Assembly: GCF_900116895.1 (NCBI RefSeq)
Contig: NZ_FPCF01000001.1
Span: forward strand, 1,116,001 to 1,180,000
DNA length: 64,000 nt
DNA from: Pseudidiomarina donghaiensis
GTDB lineage: Bacteria > Pseudomonadota > Gammaproteobacteria > Enterobacterales > Alteromonadaceae
Reading direction: 5' to 3'
A model generated the notes under the pieces. That model was not told the DNA's origin. It did not search any database and was given only the letters and a program-made list of their open reading frames with translations. Below are positions 46,952-56,588 of the stretch, piece after piece. Numbering within the stretch: the stretch's first letter is position 1; the number at the start of each line of letters is the position of its first letter. The position numbers were made by a program, and so were the translations under genes.

Positions 46952-48988
46952 ATGCCAACAGCAACTCGCAAAATACTGGTTACGAATGCGCTACCCTACG
47001 CCAATGGCCCAATCCATATTGGCCATATGCTTGGTTATATTCAGGCAGATATTTGGGTACGCTTTCAAAAGCTTCGCGGCCACGAATGTCACTATGTCTG
47101 TGCTGATGACGCACATGGCACACCTATTATGCTTAAAGCACAGCAGCTAGGTATTGCGCCCGAGCAAATGATTGCCGACATGAACGCGGCTCACCAAGCT
47201 GATTTTGCAGATTTTCATGTGGCATTTGATCACTACCACTCAACCCACAGCGACGAAAACCGCGAGTTGGCGGAACTTATCTACACGCGTTTACGCGACA
47301 ATGGCTACATTAAAACGAAAACCATTGAACAGCTGTTTGACCCACAAAAAGAAATGTTTTTGCCAGATCGTTTCGTCAAAGGCACCTGTCCGAAATGTGG
47401 CGCCGAAGACCAGTACGGCGATAACTGCGATGTCTGCGGTGCAACCTACTCGCCTACTGAGTTGAAAAACCCTAAGTCCGCGGTATCGGGCGCCACCCCA
47501 GAGCTGCGTCAATCTGAACACTATTTCTTTGACTTGCCAGCCTTTGAAGACATGCTCAAAGCTTGGACACGCTCGGGCTCATTGCAAGACGAAATGGCGA
47601 ATAAACTGAACGAATGGTTTGAGTCTGGCCTACAAATGTGGGATATCAGCCGCGACGCGCCTTATTTTGGTTTCGAAATTCCTGACGCGCCGGGTAAATA
47701 TTTTTACGTTTGGTTAGACGCGCCAATTGGTTACATGGGTAGCTTTAAACACTACTGTAACACCACGGGTAAAGCCGATTTTGACACTTACTGGGAAGCC
47801 AATAGCGACGCTGAGTTGTATCACTTTATTGGTAAAGACATTATCTATTTCCACAGCCTATTTTGGCCGTCCATGCTTAAAGGCGCCAACTTCCGTCAAC
47901 CCACTAACGTGTGGGCGCACGGCTTTATTACGGTAAACGGCACCAAAATGTCCAAGTCAAAAGGCACGTTCGTTATGGCACGTACCTACCTTGACCATTT
48001 AGACCCCGACTATTTGCGCTATTACTTTGCCGCTAAGCTGACAAATCGTATTGACGATCTTGACTTAAACCTGACCGACTTTGCCCAGCGTGTTAACGCC
48101 GATTTAGTCGGTAAAGTGGTTAATATCGCCAGCCGTTGTGCGGGTTTTATCAGCAAAAAGTTTGACGGGAAATTGGCCGCGCAATTAACCGATACGGCAC
48201 TGATTGACGAATTTCAAGCTGCCGGTGCAGGAATCACTGAAGCTTACGAAAAACGTGAGTTCTCTAAAGCCATGCGCGACATTATGGCGCTAGCTGACAA
48301 AGCCAATTTCTACATTGCCGAAAAAGAGCCATGGCAGCTCATTAAAGATCCAGCCAAAGCCGACGAAGTGCACCAAATTTGCTCTGTGGGCATTAACTTG
48401 TTCCGCTTGTTAATGGTGTATTTGACACCTGTAGTGCCGGCCCTTGCAGAGCGCGTACAAGAATTCTTGAACGACGAATTTAGCTGGAATAGCTATCAAA
48501 GGGTATTAACCAACCACGCAATTAGCCCGTTCAAAGCCTTAATGCAACGTATTGAAATGGACAAAGTAAACGCCATGATTGAAGACTCAAAACAACAAAA
48601 TGAAGCCGCTAACACGCCAGCATCAACCAGTAATGGCGAATTAGAACGCGACCCAATTAGTGCCGAAATCGCTTATGACGATTTCGCTAAAATTGACCTG
48701 CGTATTGCACGTATCGCCAATGCGGAGCATGTGGAAGGTGCCGACAAATTATTAAAGTTAACCCTCGATTTAGGCGGTGAAACGCGCCAAGTGTTTGCCG
48801 GCATTAAATCGGCATACGCACCTGAAAAACTCATTGGTCAACATACCGTCATGGTGGCCAATTTAGCGCCGCGTAAAATGCGCTTTGGTTTATCTGAAGG
48901 TATGGTGTTAGCTGCGGGCCCTGGTGGTGACGAGCTGTATATTTTGAACCCGCACGATGGTGCAAAACCGGGTATGCGAGTTAAATAA
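46952..48988 (+). CDS. metG: Methionyl-tRNA synthetase
   Basis: Class I synthetase, 678 residues (E. coli 677). The ATG at 46952 gives [20 protein letters not shown], with GGAA seven bases upstream; a longer frame from 46889 lacks support. HIGH signature HIGHML, zinc knuckle with CPKCG and CDVCG (about 145-165), KMSKS in GTKMSKSKG, and a C-terminal EMAP/Trbp111-type tRNA-binding domain (about 575-678, [11 protein letters not shown]). The stop overlaps the rlmI start by one base (TAATG). Confidence 0.98.
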   Translation: MPTATRKILVTNALPYANGPIHIGHMLGYIQADIWVRFQKLRGHECHYVCADDAHGTPIMLKAQQLGIAPEQMIADMNAAHQADFADFHVAFDHYHSTHSDENRELAELIYTRLRDNGYIKTKTIEQLFDPQKEMFLPDRFVKGTCPKCGAEDQYGDNCDVCGATYSPTELKNPKSAVSGATPELRQSEHYFFDLPAFEDMLKAWTRSGSLQDEMANKLNEWFESGLQMWDISRDAPYFGFEIPDAPGKYFYVWLDAPIGYMGSFKHYCNTTGKADFDTYWEANSDAELYHFIGKDIIYFHSLFWPSMLKGANFRQPTNVWAHGFITVNGTKMSKSKGTFVMARTYLDHLDPDYLRYYFAAKLTNRIDDLDLNLTDFAQRVNADLVGKVVNIASRCAGFISKKFDGKLAAQLTDTALIDEFQAAGAGITEAYEKREFSKAMRDIMALADKANFYIAEKEPWQLIKDPAKADEVHQICSVGINLFRLLMVYLTPVVPALAERVQEFLNDEFSWNSYQRVLTNHAISPFKALMQRIEMDKVNAMIEDSKQQNEAANTPASTSNGELERDPISAEIAYDDFAKIDLRIARIANAEHVEGADKLLKLTLDLGGETRQVFAGIKSAYAPEKLIGQHTVMVANLAPRKMRFGLSEGMVLAAGPGGDELYILNPHDGAKPGMRVK

Positions 48989-50178
48989 TGGCCATTACCG
49001 TTCACCTGCACCCAGGTAAAGAAAAATCACTGCGCCGCTTGCATCCGTGGGTGTTTAGTGGCGCTATTGCCCGCGTTAAGGGCTCGCCTAAAGCAGGCGA
49101 AACGGTATCCATTCACAGCGCTGAAGGCGACTGGCTTGGCTATGCTGCCTGGTCGCCACAGTCACAAATTCGCGCCCGCGTGTGGAGCTTTAACCAAGGC
49201 GACACTATTAACAGCGCGTTTTTTGCCAACCGTATTGCCGCCGCTAAAACCTTGCGCGACGGCTTAGCCATTGCTAGCAACGCCTATCGCTTAGTGGCCG
49301 CCGAAGCCGACGAGCTGCCGGGTGTCACTATTGATAAGTACGACAACTGGCTGGTTTGTCAGCTGTTAAGCACCGGCGCTGACTATTGGCGTGACGCTAT
49401 TGTAGCCGCCTTGCGTGAACAGTTCCCAGAGTGCTCTATTTATGAACGCTCAGATGTAGATGTGCGCCAAAAAGAAGGCTTAGCGCCGCTTACCCAAGTG
49501 CTTTACAGCCCTGATGGTAGTGCCCCGCCCGCTCATATTTGGATTAACGAGAATGGCCTTGAGTTAGGGGTGGATATTCAAAGTGGCCATAAAACCGGTT
49601 ACTACCTTGATCAGCGCGATAGCCGATTAGCCGTGCAAAAATATGTGCAAGGCAAACGCGTACTCAATGCGTTTAGCTATACCGGCGGCTTTGGCTTGTA
49701 TGCAGCTGCGGCTGGCGCGGCAGAAGTGGTTAACTTGGACGTCTCTGCCCCGGCACTGGCGCAAGCCACGGCCAACCATGAACGAAATCAACTTAGCACT
49801 GAAACCCTGGAAAACCGCCAAGAAGATGTATTTGAAGCCTTGCGGGCTTTTTACCAGAATGGCCAGCGGTTTGACGTTATTGTGCTTGACCCACCCAAGT
49901 TTGTAGACAGCAAAGCAAACCTTGTTCGCGCGTGCCGTGGCTATAAAGACATTAACCGCCTTGCTTGCATGATTTTGAAACCTGGTGGCACGCTGCTCAC
50001 GTTTTCGTGCTCGGGCTTGTTGTCAGGCGACTTATTTCAAAAAGTGGTTGCCGACGCAGCTCTTGATGCCAAACGCCCATTACATATTATTGAGCGACTG
50101 TATCAAGGCGCCGACCACCCGGTTCGCACCAACTTCCCAGAGTCATTGTATTTGAAGGGGTTGGTACTTCGCGGTTGA
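48988..50178 (+). CDS. rlmI: 23S rRNA m5C1962 methyltransferase RlmI
   Basis: 396 residues, the same as E. coli RlmI. The PUA domain fills about 1-75 (GKEKSLRRLHPWVFSGAIAR), an EEHG-type middle domain follows, then the methyltransferase domain (HKTGYYLDQRDSR, VLNAFSYTGGFGLYAAAAGA, VIVLDPPKFVDSKANL, LLTFSCSGLLSGDLF). The TFSCSG Cys is the likely catalytic nucleophile. Translationally coupled to metG through a TAATG overlap, an unusual partner compared with E. coli. Confidence 0.96.
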   Translation: MAITVHLHPGKEKSLRRLHPWVFSGAIARVKGSPKAGETVSIHSAEGDWLGYAAWSPQSQIRARVWSFNQGDTINSAFFANRIAAAKTLRDGLAIASNAYRLVAAEADELPGVTIDKYDNWLVCQLLSTGADYWRDAIVAALREQFPECSIYERSDVDVRQKEGLAPLTQVLYSPDGSAPPAHIWINENGLELGVDIQSGHKTGYYLDQRDSRLAVQKYVQGKRVLNAFSYTGGFGLYAAAAGAAEVVNLDVSAPALAQATANHERNQLSTETLENRQEDVFEALRAFYQNGQRFDVIVLDPPKFVDSKANLVRACRGYKDINRLACMILKPGGTLLTFSCSGLLSGDLFQKVVADAALDAKRPLHIIERLYQGADHPVRTNFPESLYLKGLVLRG

Positions 50179-50238
50179 GTTCGCTAGTATTAAAGATATC
50201 ACCAAAACATTGAATGCATTAACAGAAGGAATTGCACC

Positions 50239-50613
50239 ATGAGTGGCGGTACTATTTTCGATAAGATCATTGCCAAAGAAATTCCAGCTGACATTGTTTA
50301 TGAAGACGAATTAAGCCTAGCGTTTAAGGACATTAATCCGCAAGCGCCTGTCCATGTGTTAATTATTCCGAAAAAGCACATTGCCACAATCAACGACATT
50401 GAAGAAAGTGATCGTGAATTAATTGGGCATTTATACGTTGTCGCTGCGCGCCTTGCTCAGCAGTATGGCTTTGCCAAAGACGGCTATCGTGTGGTCATGA
50501 ACTGTAACGAAGACGGCGGACAGTCGGTTTACCATATTCATTTGCACTTGTTGGCTGGCGTGACCATGGGCTGGCCGCCGTTTGCCAATAATAAACCGAA
50601 GCAAGTTGGCTAG
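50239..50613 (+). CDS. hinT: Purine nucleoside phosphoramidase HinT (HIT family)
   Basis: 124 residues. Hydrolyses AMP-linked phosphoramidates and acyl-AMP intermediates. The start [23 protein letters not shown] and the HIT triad HIHLHLLAG are intact. AGAAGGAA precedes the start. It is 14 bases before msrB, so the two are likely one transcript. Confidence 0.96.
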   Translation: MSGGTIFDKIIAKEIPADIVYEDELSLAFKDINPQAPVHVLIIPKKHIATINDIEESDRELIGHLYVVAARLAQQYGFAKDGYRVVMNCNEDGGQSVYHIHLHLLAGVTMGWPPFANNKPKQVG

Positions 50614-50627
50614 GTTGGTGCTGTTTT

Positions 50628-51083
50628 ATGTCTAACTTCAAAAAGCCAAGCGACCACGAGTTAAAGCAGCGTTTAACCGACATGCAATACTACGTCACGC
50701 AGCAAGACGGCACCGAACCGCCCTTTCAGAATCCCTATTGGAATGAGCGGCGGCAAGGTATTTATGTGGACGTTGTAAGTGGCGAGCCGCTGTATTCTTC
50801 AGCAGACAAATTTGACTCAAGTTGTGGTTGGCCAAGTTTTACCAAAACCATTACCGACTCGTCAGTCACAACCCATACCGACTTAAAATTTGGTATGCGC
50901 CGCACAGAAATTCGCAGTACCGAAGCCGATTCGCACTTAGGCCATGTTTTTGATGATGGCCCAATGCCGCTGGGAACAAGGCACTGCGTCAATTCAGCGG
51001 CGGTTGAATTTATTCCGCTAGAAGACATGGAAGCACGCGGTTACGGCCAGTGGATTCCAACCGTAACCGCTCAAAGCGACTAA
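50628..51083 (+). CDS. msrB: Peptide-methionine (R)-S-oxide reductase MsrB, zinc-free type
   Basis: Repairs Met-R-sulfoxide in proteins. 151 residues. The catalytic Cys is in [18 protein letters not shown] and [11 protein letters not shown] are present. The two CxxC pairs that bind zinc in E. coli MsrB are absent (VVSG replaces the first; STEAD the second). The Cys in SCGWPSF may be the resolving partner. It ends at the base before the convergent ggt. Confidence 0.96.
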   Translation: MSNFKKPSDHELKQRLTDMQYYVTQQDGTEPPFQNPYWNERRQGIYVDVVSGEPLYSSADKFDSSCGWPSFTKTITDSSVTTHTDLKFGMRRTEIRSTEADSHLGHVFDDGPMPLGTRHCVNSAAVEFIPLEDMEARGYGQWIPTVTAQSD

Positions 51084-52886
51084 CTACAAACCTGTCGCAA
51101 TACCTTCACGACGCGGGTCAGCACCGCCATACAACCCACCTTCAGGGCTTAACGTGATGCCGTGAAGGCCGCTATTTAAGTCTTGTACCTTTACGCTGTG
51201 GCCGCGAGCCTCTAGCGGCGCAGCTAACGCTTCCATGGCGGTACCTTGTTCTAAATTTGTCACGCCATTTAAGTTGGTTATGTGGGGCAAGTTAATCGCG
51301 CTCTGCATGTCTAAATTCCAATCTAACAGCCCAACTAATGTTTGCGCCACGTAGTTAATAATACGCGCGCCGCCAGGTGAACCCACGGCATGCAATGGCG
51401 CGCCCTGTTGATCAAACACCATCATGGGCGCCATTGAACTGCGCGGACGTTTGCCGGCTTGCACCCGGTTTGCAACCAACTTGCCATTTTGTTCAGGAAC
51501 AATCGAAAAATCAGTTAATTGGTTATTGAGCAAAAAGCCCGCTGCCATCACACCAGAGCCAAAGCCCATTTCAATACTTGAGGTCATTGAGAAAACGTTG
51601 CCCTTTGCATCAACAATGCTCACGTGAGTGGTATTTGGAAATTCAGGCGATTTGTCATCGGCATAACTCAGCTGAGCATTTAATTCACTCGGGGTGCCGG
51701 CCTGCGCTTTGCCCATGTCTTGCTGGCTAATTAACTGCGCTCGACTCGCTAAATAGCGCTTGTTTAACAACTGCTCTACGGGTACCTCAACGAAATCACT
51801 ATCCGCAATATAACGATTACGATCAGCAAAAGCTAAACGCGACGCCTGGGTAAAGTAATGACTGGCCAGTTCACCATTGACCGGCAACTCTGCTACCGGA
51901 AAATTCTCAAGCAAGCCCAAAATTTGTAACACGGTTATACCACCCGAACTGGGAGGCCCCATGCCACAAACCTCATAAATTCGGTATTCAGCACACACGG
52001 GCTCACGCACCTGCGCTTGATAGCTAGCCAAGTCTTGTGCACTTAACAAACCGGGGTTTAGCGGCGAGTTTTGTACCGCAGCAATTATCTTTTCGGCAAT
52101 TGGGCCACGATAAAAAGCATCAGCACCCTGCTCTGCAATAAGCTTTAAGCTCTGTGCTAATTCGGGATTATTACGTACAGCTCCTACTGTAAGAGCCTGC
52201 CCATTAGGGTAAAAATAATCGTTGCCGGGCGACATTTTAGTTAGGCCGGGGCTTAGCTCCATGGCCAGTAATTTAGCCAAGCGTGGCGACACTTCAAAAC
52301 CTTGCTCAGCCGCCAATATGGTGCTTTGAAACAACGTGGACCAAGGTAACTTCCCCCATTTTTCATGGGCTAGCTCTAAGCCGCGCAGAATACCTGGAGT
52401 GCCAACCGAACGGCCGCCTGTTACTGCTTCCATAAAGCTAGCCGGCGGCTTACCTTGCGCGTCTAAAAATAAGGCTGGTGTTGCTGCTGCTGGCGCGGTT
52501 TCACGGGCGTCAATGGTGTATAAGCGCTGTGACTCGGCATGCCAGTACAACATGAAACCGCCACCACCAAGACCAGATGACTGTGGCTCAGTAAGTGTCA
52601 GCATAGACTGGACAGCAATAGCGGCGTCAATAGCACTACCACCTTTGGCGAGAATTTCTTCACCTGCCCTCGCCGCAGCTGGCGTTGCGGCCGCCACCAT
52701 ATAACGCTGCGATTGCACGCCTTGCTTCTTGGTATAGCCAGTAGCAGCCTCAGGATCAAAAGCCTTGCTGTTATCATTCGCTTGCTTTAGTTGAGGTGTT
52801 GACCCTGACGGTGAATTAGATTGGTTAACTTGCGGTTCAGCGCAAGCATTGAGGAATACAAGCGCAAACAACATGAATAAACGCAT
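51084..52886 (-). CDS. ggt: Gamma-glutamyltransferase, lipoprotein form
   Basis: Ntn hydrolase that cleaves or transfers the gamma-glutamyl group of glutathione. The ATG at 52886 (seven bases after AAGG) gives MRLFMLFALVFLNAC, a signal with lipobox LNAC, so the mature protein is probably membrane-anchored; 600 residues. The autocatalytic Thr opens the small subunit in NTTHVSIVDAKGN (about residue 420). GSGVMAAGFLLNNQLTDFS and the pocket motif PRSSMAPMMVF are typical. It sits head-to-tail against msrB with no intergenic base. Confidence 0.95.
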   Translation of the reverse strand: MRLFMLFALVFLNACAEPQVNQSNSPSGSTPQLKQANDNSKAFDPEAATGYTKKQGVQSQRYMVAAATPAAARAGEEILAKGGSAIDAAIAVQSMLTLTEPQSSGLGGGGFMLYWHAESQRLYTIDARETAPAAATPALFLDAQGKPPASFMEAVTGGRSVGTPGILRGLELAHEKWGKLPWSTLFQSTILAAEQGFEVSPRLAKLLAMELSPGLTKMSPGNDYFYPNGQALTVGAVRNNPELAQSLKLIAEQGADAFYRGPIAEKIIAAVQNSPLNPGLLSAQDLASYQAQVREPVCAEYRIYEVCGMGPPSSGGITVLQILGLLENFPVAELPVNGELASHYFTQASRLAFADRNRYIADSDFVEVPVEQLLNKRYLASRAQLISQQDMGKAQAGTPSELNAQLSYADDKSPEFPNTTHVSIVDAKGNVFSMTSSIEMGFGSGVMAAGFLLNNQLTDFSIVPEQNGKLVANRVQAGKRPRSSMAPMMVFDQQGAPLHAVGSPGGARIINYVAQTLVGLLDWNLDMQSAINLPHITNLNGVTNLEQGTAMEALAAPLEARGHSVKVQDLNSGLHGITLSPEGGLYGGADPRREGIATGL

Positions 52887-52987
52887 GATCATACCTTTTA
52901 CTGAGAAATAAACGCGGCTTGGTTTACAGCCTCCGTAACAAAACCCTATCATACGTACACTTGTACTCACGAACAACGATCAATGCC

Positions 52988-53632
52988 ATGCATAAAGTAA
53001 ATGAAGCCATTCAAGTGATTATTTGTAGCCTTGTTCTTGCTGCAGTTGCCATTTGGCTGCCGTACTATCAAGTCGAAACTGGCTCACTACTTAACCAGTA
53101 CGACTTCGCACAAGCCTTAGCTTGGCAAGAACCATGGCGCTTAGTGACCGCACATATTTTCCATTTAGATGCCCGCCACGTGCTTTACAATGCGTTGGGC
53201 CTGGTTGTGGTTTGCGTGTTCTTTGCGCGCCACTTTGACGTCAGAACTTGGCTAAACGCAATATTAGTTATCGCGACCCTGTGTTCGATATTGGTTTGGT
53301 TGGTCGGCGTGCCTGAACGCTTTGTTGGCTTATCTGGGTTAATTCACGGCTTATTGGTGATGAGCCTATTATTGGAGTGGGCAAAACAAAAATACTCATT
53401 CAACGACTGGCTACCGCCACTGTCCATCGCATTGCTAACGCTTAAAGTCGTGCTGGAAATAGCAGGCTTATTAGACAGCCAAATTCTACTTAGCCAGGGC
53501 AATACCTTTGGCTATGTTCATGGGGCAGGACTGGTTGCCGGGGTGGTTGCGTGGCGACTGCATCGGCGGCGATTAGCTTCGTTGGCAATTACGCCAAGCA
53601 AGTCAACCGCTACCGACAACAGTCGTGACTAA
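52988..53632 (+). CDS. rrtA: Rhombosortase
   Basis: Intramembrane serine protease of the rhomboid superfamily that processes GlyGly-CTERM proteins at the inner membrane, for transfer to the cell surface. 214 residues from the ATG at 52988 (MHKVNEAIQV); an earlier in-frame start at 52919 lies in the ggt promoter region. About six helices. Active-site Ser in GLSGLIHGLLV and His in FGYVHGAGLVAG are present; HxxRHVLYNALGL is also typical. No GlyGly-CTERM substrate was seen in this window. No obvious Shine-Dalgarno was found. A promoter in the 101-base gap to ggt was not resolved. Confidence 0.85.
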   Translation: MHKVNEAIQVIICSLVLAAVAIWLPYYQVETGSLLNQYDFAQALAWQEPWRLVTAHIFHLDARHVLYNALGLVVVCVFFARHFDVRTWLNAILVIATLCSILVWLVGVPERFVGLSGLIHGLLVMSLLLEWAKQKYSFNDWLPPLSIALLTLKVVLEIAGLLDSQILLSQGNTFGYVHGAGLVAGVVAWRLHRRRLASLAITPSKSTATDNSRD

Positions 53633-53634
53633 AA

Positions 53635-53946
53635 TTACAGCACAATTCGGTCTTTGTTCAGCTCTAGCATACGCGGGCCAATACCCTTTACCTGCATGAG
53701 TTGATTCACATCGCTAAATTGGCCTAGCTCGTCGCGCAATTTAATAATGTCTTTCGCCCGTTTAATGCCAACACCGGTGAGGGCGTAAGCTAACTGCTCG
53801 GCGTCCGCGGTATTAATGTTTATTTGGGTTTGCTGTGCGGCTGTCTGCCATGGTGCTAAGGCAGCTGCTGAAACCGGGGCTGTTGCCATCATCGGTGCCA
53901 ACATAGGAAGCATAAGAGCCGCTGAAAGAAAGGTTTTCCGTAACAT
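53635..53946 (-). CDS. comEA: ComEA-type helix-hairpin-helix exported protein
   Basis: 103 residues: a Sec signal peptide (about 1-28, LSAALMLPMLAPMMATAPVSA-AA), a short linker, and the ComEA helix-hairpin-helix DNA-binding domain (ININTADAEQLAYALTGVGIKRAKDII and VKGIGPRMLELNKDRI). Single-domain ComEA proteins in gammaproteobacteria bind incoming DNA in the periplasm during natural transformation. The Shine-Dalgarno AGGAG lies upstream of the ATG at 53946 and falls in one arm of an inverted repeat. It ends three bases from rrtA, in the convergent direction. Confidence 0.9.
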   Translation of the reverse strand: MLRKTFLSAALMLPMLAPMMATAPVSAAALAPWQTAAQQTQININTADAEQLAYALTGVGIKRAKDIIKLRDELGQFSDVNQLMQVKGIGPRMLELNKDRIVL

Positions 53947-54028
53947 ATGAATACACTCCTGATAAACCGTTAGTTCAAAACATAAAAGGTTTTGTGCTTG
54001 AAATTGCGCACTACAGAAGTGTATTCAT
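53947..54028 (-). promoter_or_regulatory. Structured leader of comEA that can cover its ribosome-binding site
   Basis: On the minus strand, ATGAATACACT (54028-54018) and AGTGTATTCAT (53957-53947) form a perfect 11-bp inverted repeat 60 bases apart. The second arm includes the last bases of the AGGAG Shine-Dalgarno and ends directly before the start codon. A second 6-bp hairpin, CAAAAC with GTTTTG (53994-53989 and 53981-53976), lies inside. The first arm also opens a five-codon reading frame (54028-54011). Whether it acts as a riboregulator, a thermosensor or a leader-peptide switch cannot be decided from sequence. Confidence 0.6.
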
Positions 54029-54060
54029 GCCCTGAAACAAAGGCGAATTATTATCACGGA

Positions 54061-54756
54061 TTAAGCTGTCAGAGATTCATGTATTGCGTTCAATGCCGCC
54101 ACCGGGTCACTCGCTTGGGTAATCGGACGCCCAATGACCAGCACTTCAATACCAAGCGCCGCAGCTTCTGGCGGTGTCATTACACGGCGCTGATCGCCTT
54201 GTTCGGCACCCACTGGGCGAATACCAGGGGTAACACGAATAAAGCCGTCACCGCACTGCTGGGCTATCATTTGGGCTTCTTGTGCTGAACACACAACACC
54301 GTCTAAACCAGCTGCTTTGGTTAGTTGTGCTAAACGCAACACCTGCTGCTGTGGCGACACCGTAATACCAACTTCTCGCAGGTCTTCTTCGGTCATACTG
54401 GTTAACACGGTAACGGCAATTAAATGGGGTCTGTTGGGCATGTCTGCAATGGCATCACGAGCCGCTTCGAGCATCCGTCGGCCACCACTGGCATGCACAT
54501 TCACCATCCAAACGCCTAACTCGGCCGCTGCACGTACTGCTTTGCCAGCCGTGTTTGGAATATCATGAAACTTTAAGTCCAGAAACACTTTAAAACCGCG
54601 CTCAACCAAGGCTTTTATAAAATCTGGCCCGGCACTGGTAAACAGTTCTTTGCCAACTTTTAAACCACATTGTTGCGGTGACAACTGGTCAATCAAAGGC
54701 CACGCCGATTCGGCATCGGCATAATCTAGTGCTACAAAAATCAACGAATTAGACAT
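54061..54756 (-). CDS. pyrF: Orotidine-5'-phosphate decarboxylase
   Basis: Last step of UMP synthesis, 231 residues. The catalytic Lys is in [17 protein letters not shown], the N-terminal [10 protein letters not shown] holds the conserved Asp, [12 protein letters not shown] and TPGIRP and the C-terminal [16 protein letters not shown] bind phosphate. The start abuts the lapB stop (TAG then ATG), the same lapA-lapB-pyrF order as in E. coli. Confidence 0.97.
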   Translation of the reverse strand: MSNSLIFVALDYADAESAWPLIDQLSPQQCGLKVGKELFTSAGPDFIKALVERGFKVFLDLKFHDIPNTAGKAVRAAAELGVWMVNVHASGGRRMLEAARDAIADMPNRPHLIAVTVLTSMTEEDLREVGITVSPQQQVLRLAQLTKAAGLDGVVCSAQEAQMIAQQCGDGFIRVTPGIRPVGAEQGDQRRVMTPPEAAALGIEVLVIGRPITQASDPVAALNAIHESLTA

Positions 54757-55914
54757 CTATTCTCCATCTAGGCCTATAATTGGCTTAATTTCACCCCAAG
54801 TACGGCACGACGGACAGTGCCAATACAAAGTACTACCTGAAAATCCGCAATGACGGCAACGGTATTTTGGCCGCTGCTTCATTTGTTGCTGCACTAGGCG
54901 TTGCAGCATTTTCAAACTGTCGCGTGCGCTGCCCACATCGGCGGCACGAATATGAAAGTCCATTAACTTATGGAAGCCTTTCATGGTTGGGTTTTCCACC
55001 AACGAGTTCTGCACAAATTGCTCGGCTGCCTCGATGCCGTTTTCGCGCGCAATCATCTCTGACAACATCACTGCTGCGGTAGTTGAATGCGCACTTTTCA
55101 CGCATTGGTGCAAAAACTGAATCAAGCCACCTTGATCATCCACTTCATCAAAACAAGCTTTAATAAGCGGCAGTGCTTCACTAATAAATTCTGGGTCTTC
55201 GTCTAAAATACCCATCAGCATTTTTTGTGCTTTACGGTATAAGCCTTGGTTGTACCACATGCGGCCAAGCGCCAACGCTGCGCGCACACAATCGGGGTCA
55301 TGCTGTCGCGCTTTTAGATAATACTTTTCGGTTGGTTCAGGTTCCGTTTGACGCTCAGCTAGCTCGCAGTACAACTGGGCTACTACGAGTTCGGCGGAAC
55401 GATCAAAGCGCATCAGTTTTAGCGCAACCTTAATCGCTTTATCCCATTCATGGGTTGCTTCATATAACTCAAGCAAATGGCGCTGACAGGCCTCTCGGAA
55501 CTGTTTATCGTTTTGTAGCGCAAGGAGCATTTCTTCGGCGCGGTCAAAAATGCCAGCAGCTAAATAATCAAGACCTAACTCGAACATGGCCTGCCGGCGT
55601 TCTTGTTCACTAATGCTCGGCCGCGAGGTTAGGTTTTGATGTATTTTTATGGCTCGGTCAAGCTCACCTCGGCGACGAAATAGCTTCCCTAGCGCCCAGT
55701 GTGTCTCTAGTGTGTCAGAGTCGACATCAAGTAATTCAATAAATAAATCAACCGCTTTGTCGGGTTGATCAGAAAGTAACAAATTAAGGCCAGTTACGTA
55801 TTGGCGGGAGAATTGCTCTTGTTCTTGTCTATTTTCATTGCGAACGCTATTGCGCCCCATGAACCAACCATAGGCAGCGGCAACTGGTAATAGCAGAAAC
55901 AGCAGCTCTAACAT
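54757..55914 (-). CDS. lapB: LPS assembly regulator LapB (YciM)
   Basis: Inner-membrane TPR protein that presents LpxC to FtsH and so limits LPS synthesis; YejM (16584) is its counter-regulator. 385 residues: N-terminal membrane helix (LLFLLLPVAAAYGWFMG), nine or so TPR units over about 35-345, and a C-terminal rubredoxin-type metal site (CRHCGFSG, then CPSC; four Cys) that is essential in E. coli. Start and lapA stop share one base (TAATG). Confidence 0.96.
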   Translation of the reverse strand: MLELLFLLLPVAAAYGWFMGRNSVRNENRQEQEQFSRQYVTGLNLLLSDQPDKAVDLFIELLDVDSDTLETHWALGKLFRRRGELDRAIKIHQNLTSRPSISEQERRQAMFELGLDYLAAGIFDRAEEMLLALQNDKQFREACQRHLLELYEATHEWDKAIKVALKLMRFDRSAELVVAQLYCELAERQTEPEPTEKYYLKARQHDPDCVRAALALGRMWYNQGLYRKAQKMLMGILDEDPEFISEALPLIKACFDEVDDQGGLIQFLHQCVKSAHSTTAAVMLSEMIARENGIEAAEQFVQNSLVENPTMKGFHKLMDFHIRAADVGSARDSLKMLQRLVQQQMKQRPKYRCRHCGFSGSTLYWHCPSCRTWGEIKPIIGLDGE

Positions 55915-56174
55915 TAGGCTTGACTCTTATCGCTCACAAGTTGTTTTTTTAACTGACGGTTTTCGCGACGCAATCCAAATTGCGCAGCTAACATGCTGAA
56001 TAAGCCAATAATAAAACCTAGCGCTAAAAATATGGCACCAACGGTTGCAACGCTAACTTGTTGCTTAGCTAGAATAAAATCAACCGCAATAACCTGATTA
56101 TTCAGCGCCCCAAAGGCAATGGCAATAAGAAATAAAATAATCAGCGGCAGGCTAACAAATATGAATCGAATCAT
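55914..56174 (-). CDS. lapA: LapA (YciS), small inner-membrane partner of LapB
   Basis: 86 residues from the ATG at 56174 (MIRFIFVSLPLIIL), which has AGGAAA upstream; an ATG at 56189 overlaps that Shine-Dalgarno. Two helices (about 3-22 and 42-62) and a coiled-coil tail (FGLRRENRQLKKQL). Part of the LapA/LapB LPS control module. Confidence 0.9.
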   Translation of the reverse strand: MIRFIFVSLPLIILFLIAIAFGALNNQVIAVDFILAKQQVSVATVGAIFLALGFIIGLFSMLAAQFGLRRENRQLKKQLVSDKSQA

Positions 56175-56250
56175 GATCTTTCCTGTCATGCGCTAAAAAA
56201 AAACGGCATGCTTAATATAGCATGCCGTTCTTATTAACTCGACGTTAAAA

Positions 56251-56535
56251 TTATCCGATATTGTCGACCCGCTCTCGCAGTTCTTTACCGGGCTTAAAGT
56301 GCGGAACGTGTTTTGCGTCCAACTGCACCTTTTCGCCCGTTTTCGGATTACGCCCCTCGCGTGGGGCCCGATAATGCAGGGAAAAACTACCAAAGCCACG
56401 AATCTCAATTCGTCCACCAGAGGCCATTTGCTGGGCCATCTGTTCGATAAGTTCTTTCACCGCATCTTCAACCTGACGCGGAGACAGCTCTGGGTACAAC
56501 TTCGTCAACTGGGTAATCAGTTCCGATTTTGTCAT
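56251..56535 (-). CDS. ihfB: Integration host factor subunit beta
   Basis: DNA-bending HU/IHF family protein, 94 residues. The ATG at 56535 ([15 protein letters not shown]) is behind AGAGGAGAA; a longer frame from 56553 is not supported. DNA-contact arm [21 protein letters not shown] and [13 protein letters not shown] are typical. It follows rpsA by 53 bases, as in E. coli, and can form IHF with an IhfA encoded elsewhere. Confidence 0.97.
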   Translation of the reverse strand: MTKSELITQLTKLYPELSPRQVEDAVKELIEQMAQQMASGGRIEIRGFGSFSLHYRAPREGRNPKTGEKVQLDAKHVPHFKPGKELRERVDNIG

Positions 56536-56588
56536 CACTTTCTCCTCTAACAATGCGTCAATGCTTTCGGGCCTACGCTAAGAAGCTT

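Noticed and set aside
54011-54028. Five-codon frame in the comEA leader as a gene
   Set aside because: No Shine-Dalgarno precedes it, and its bases are fixed by the inverted repeat. It is kept only as a remark on the leader.
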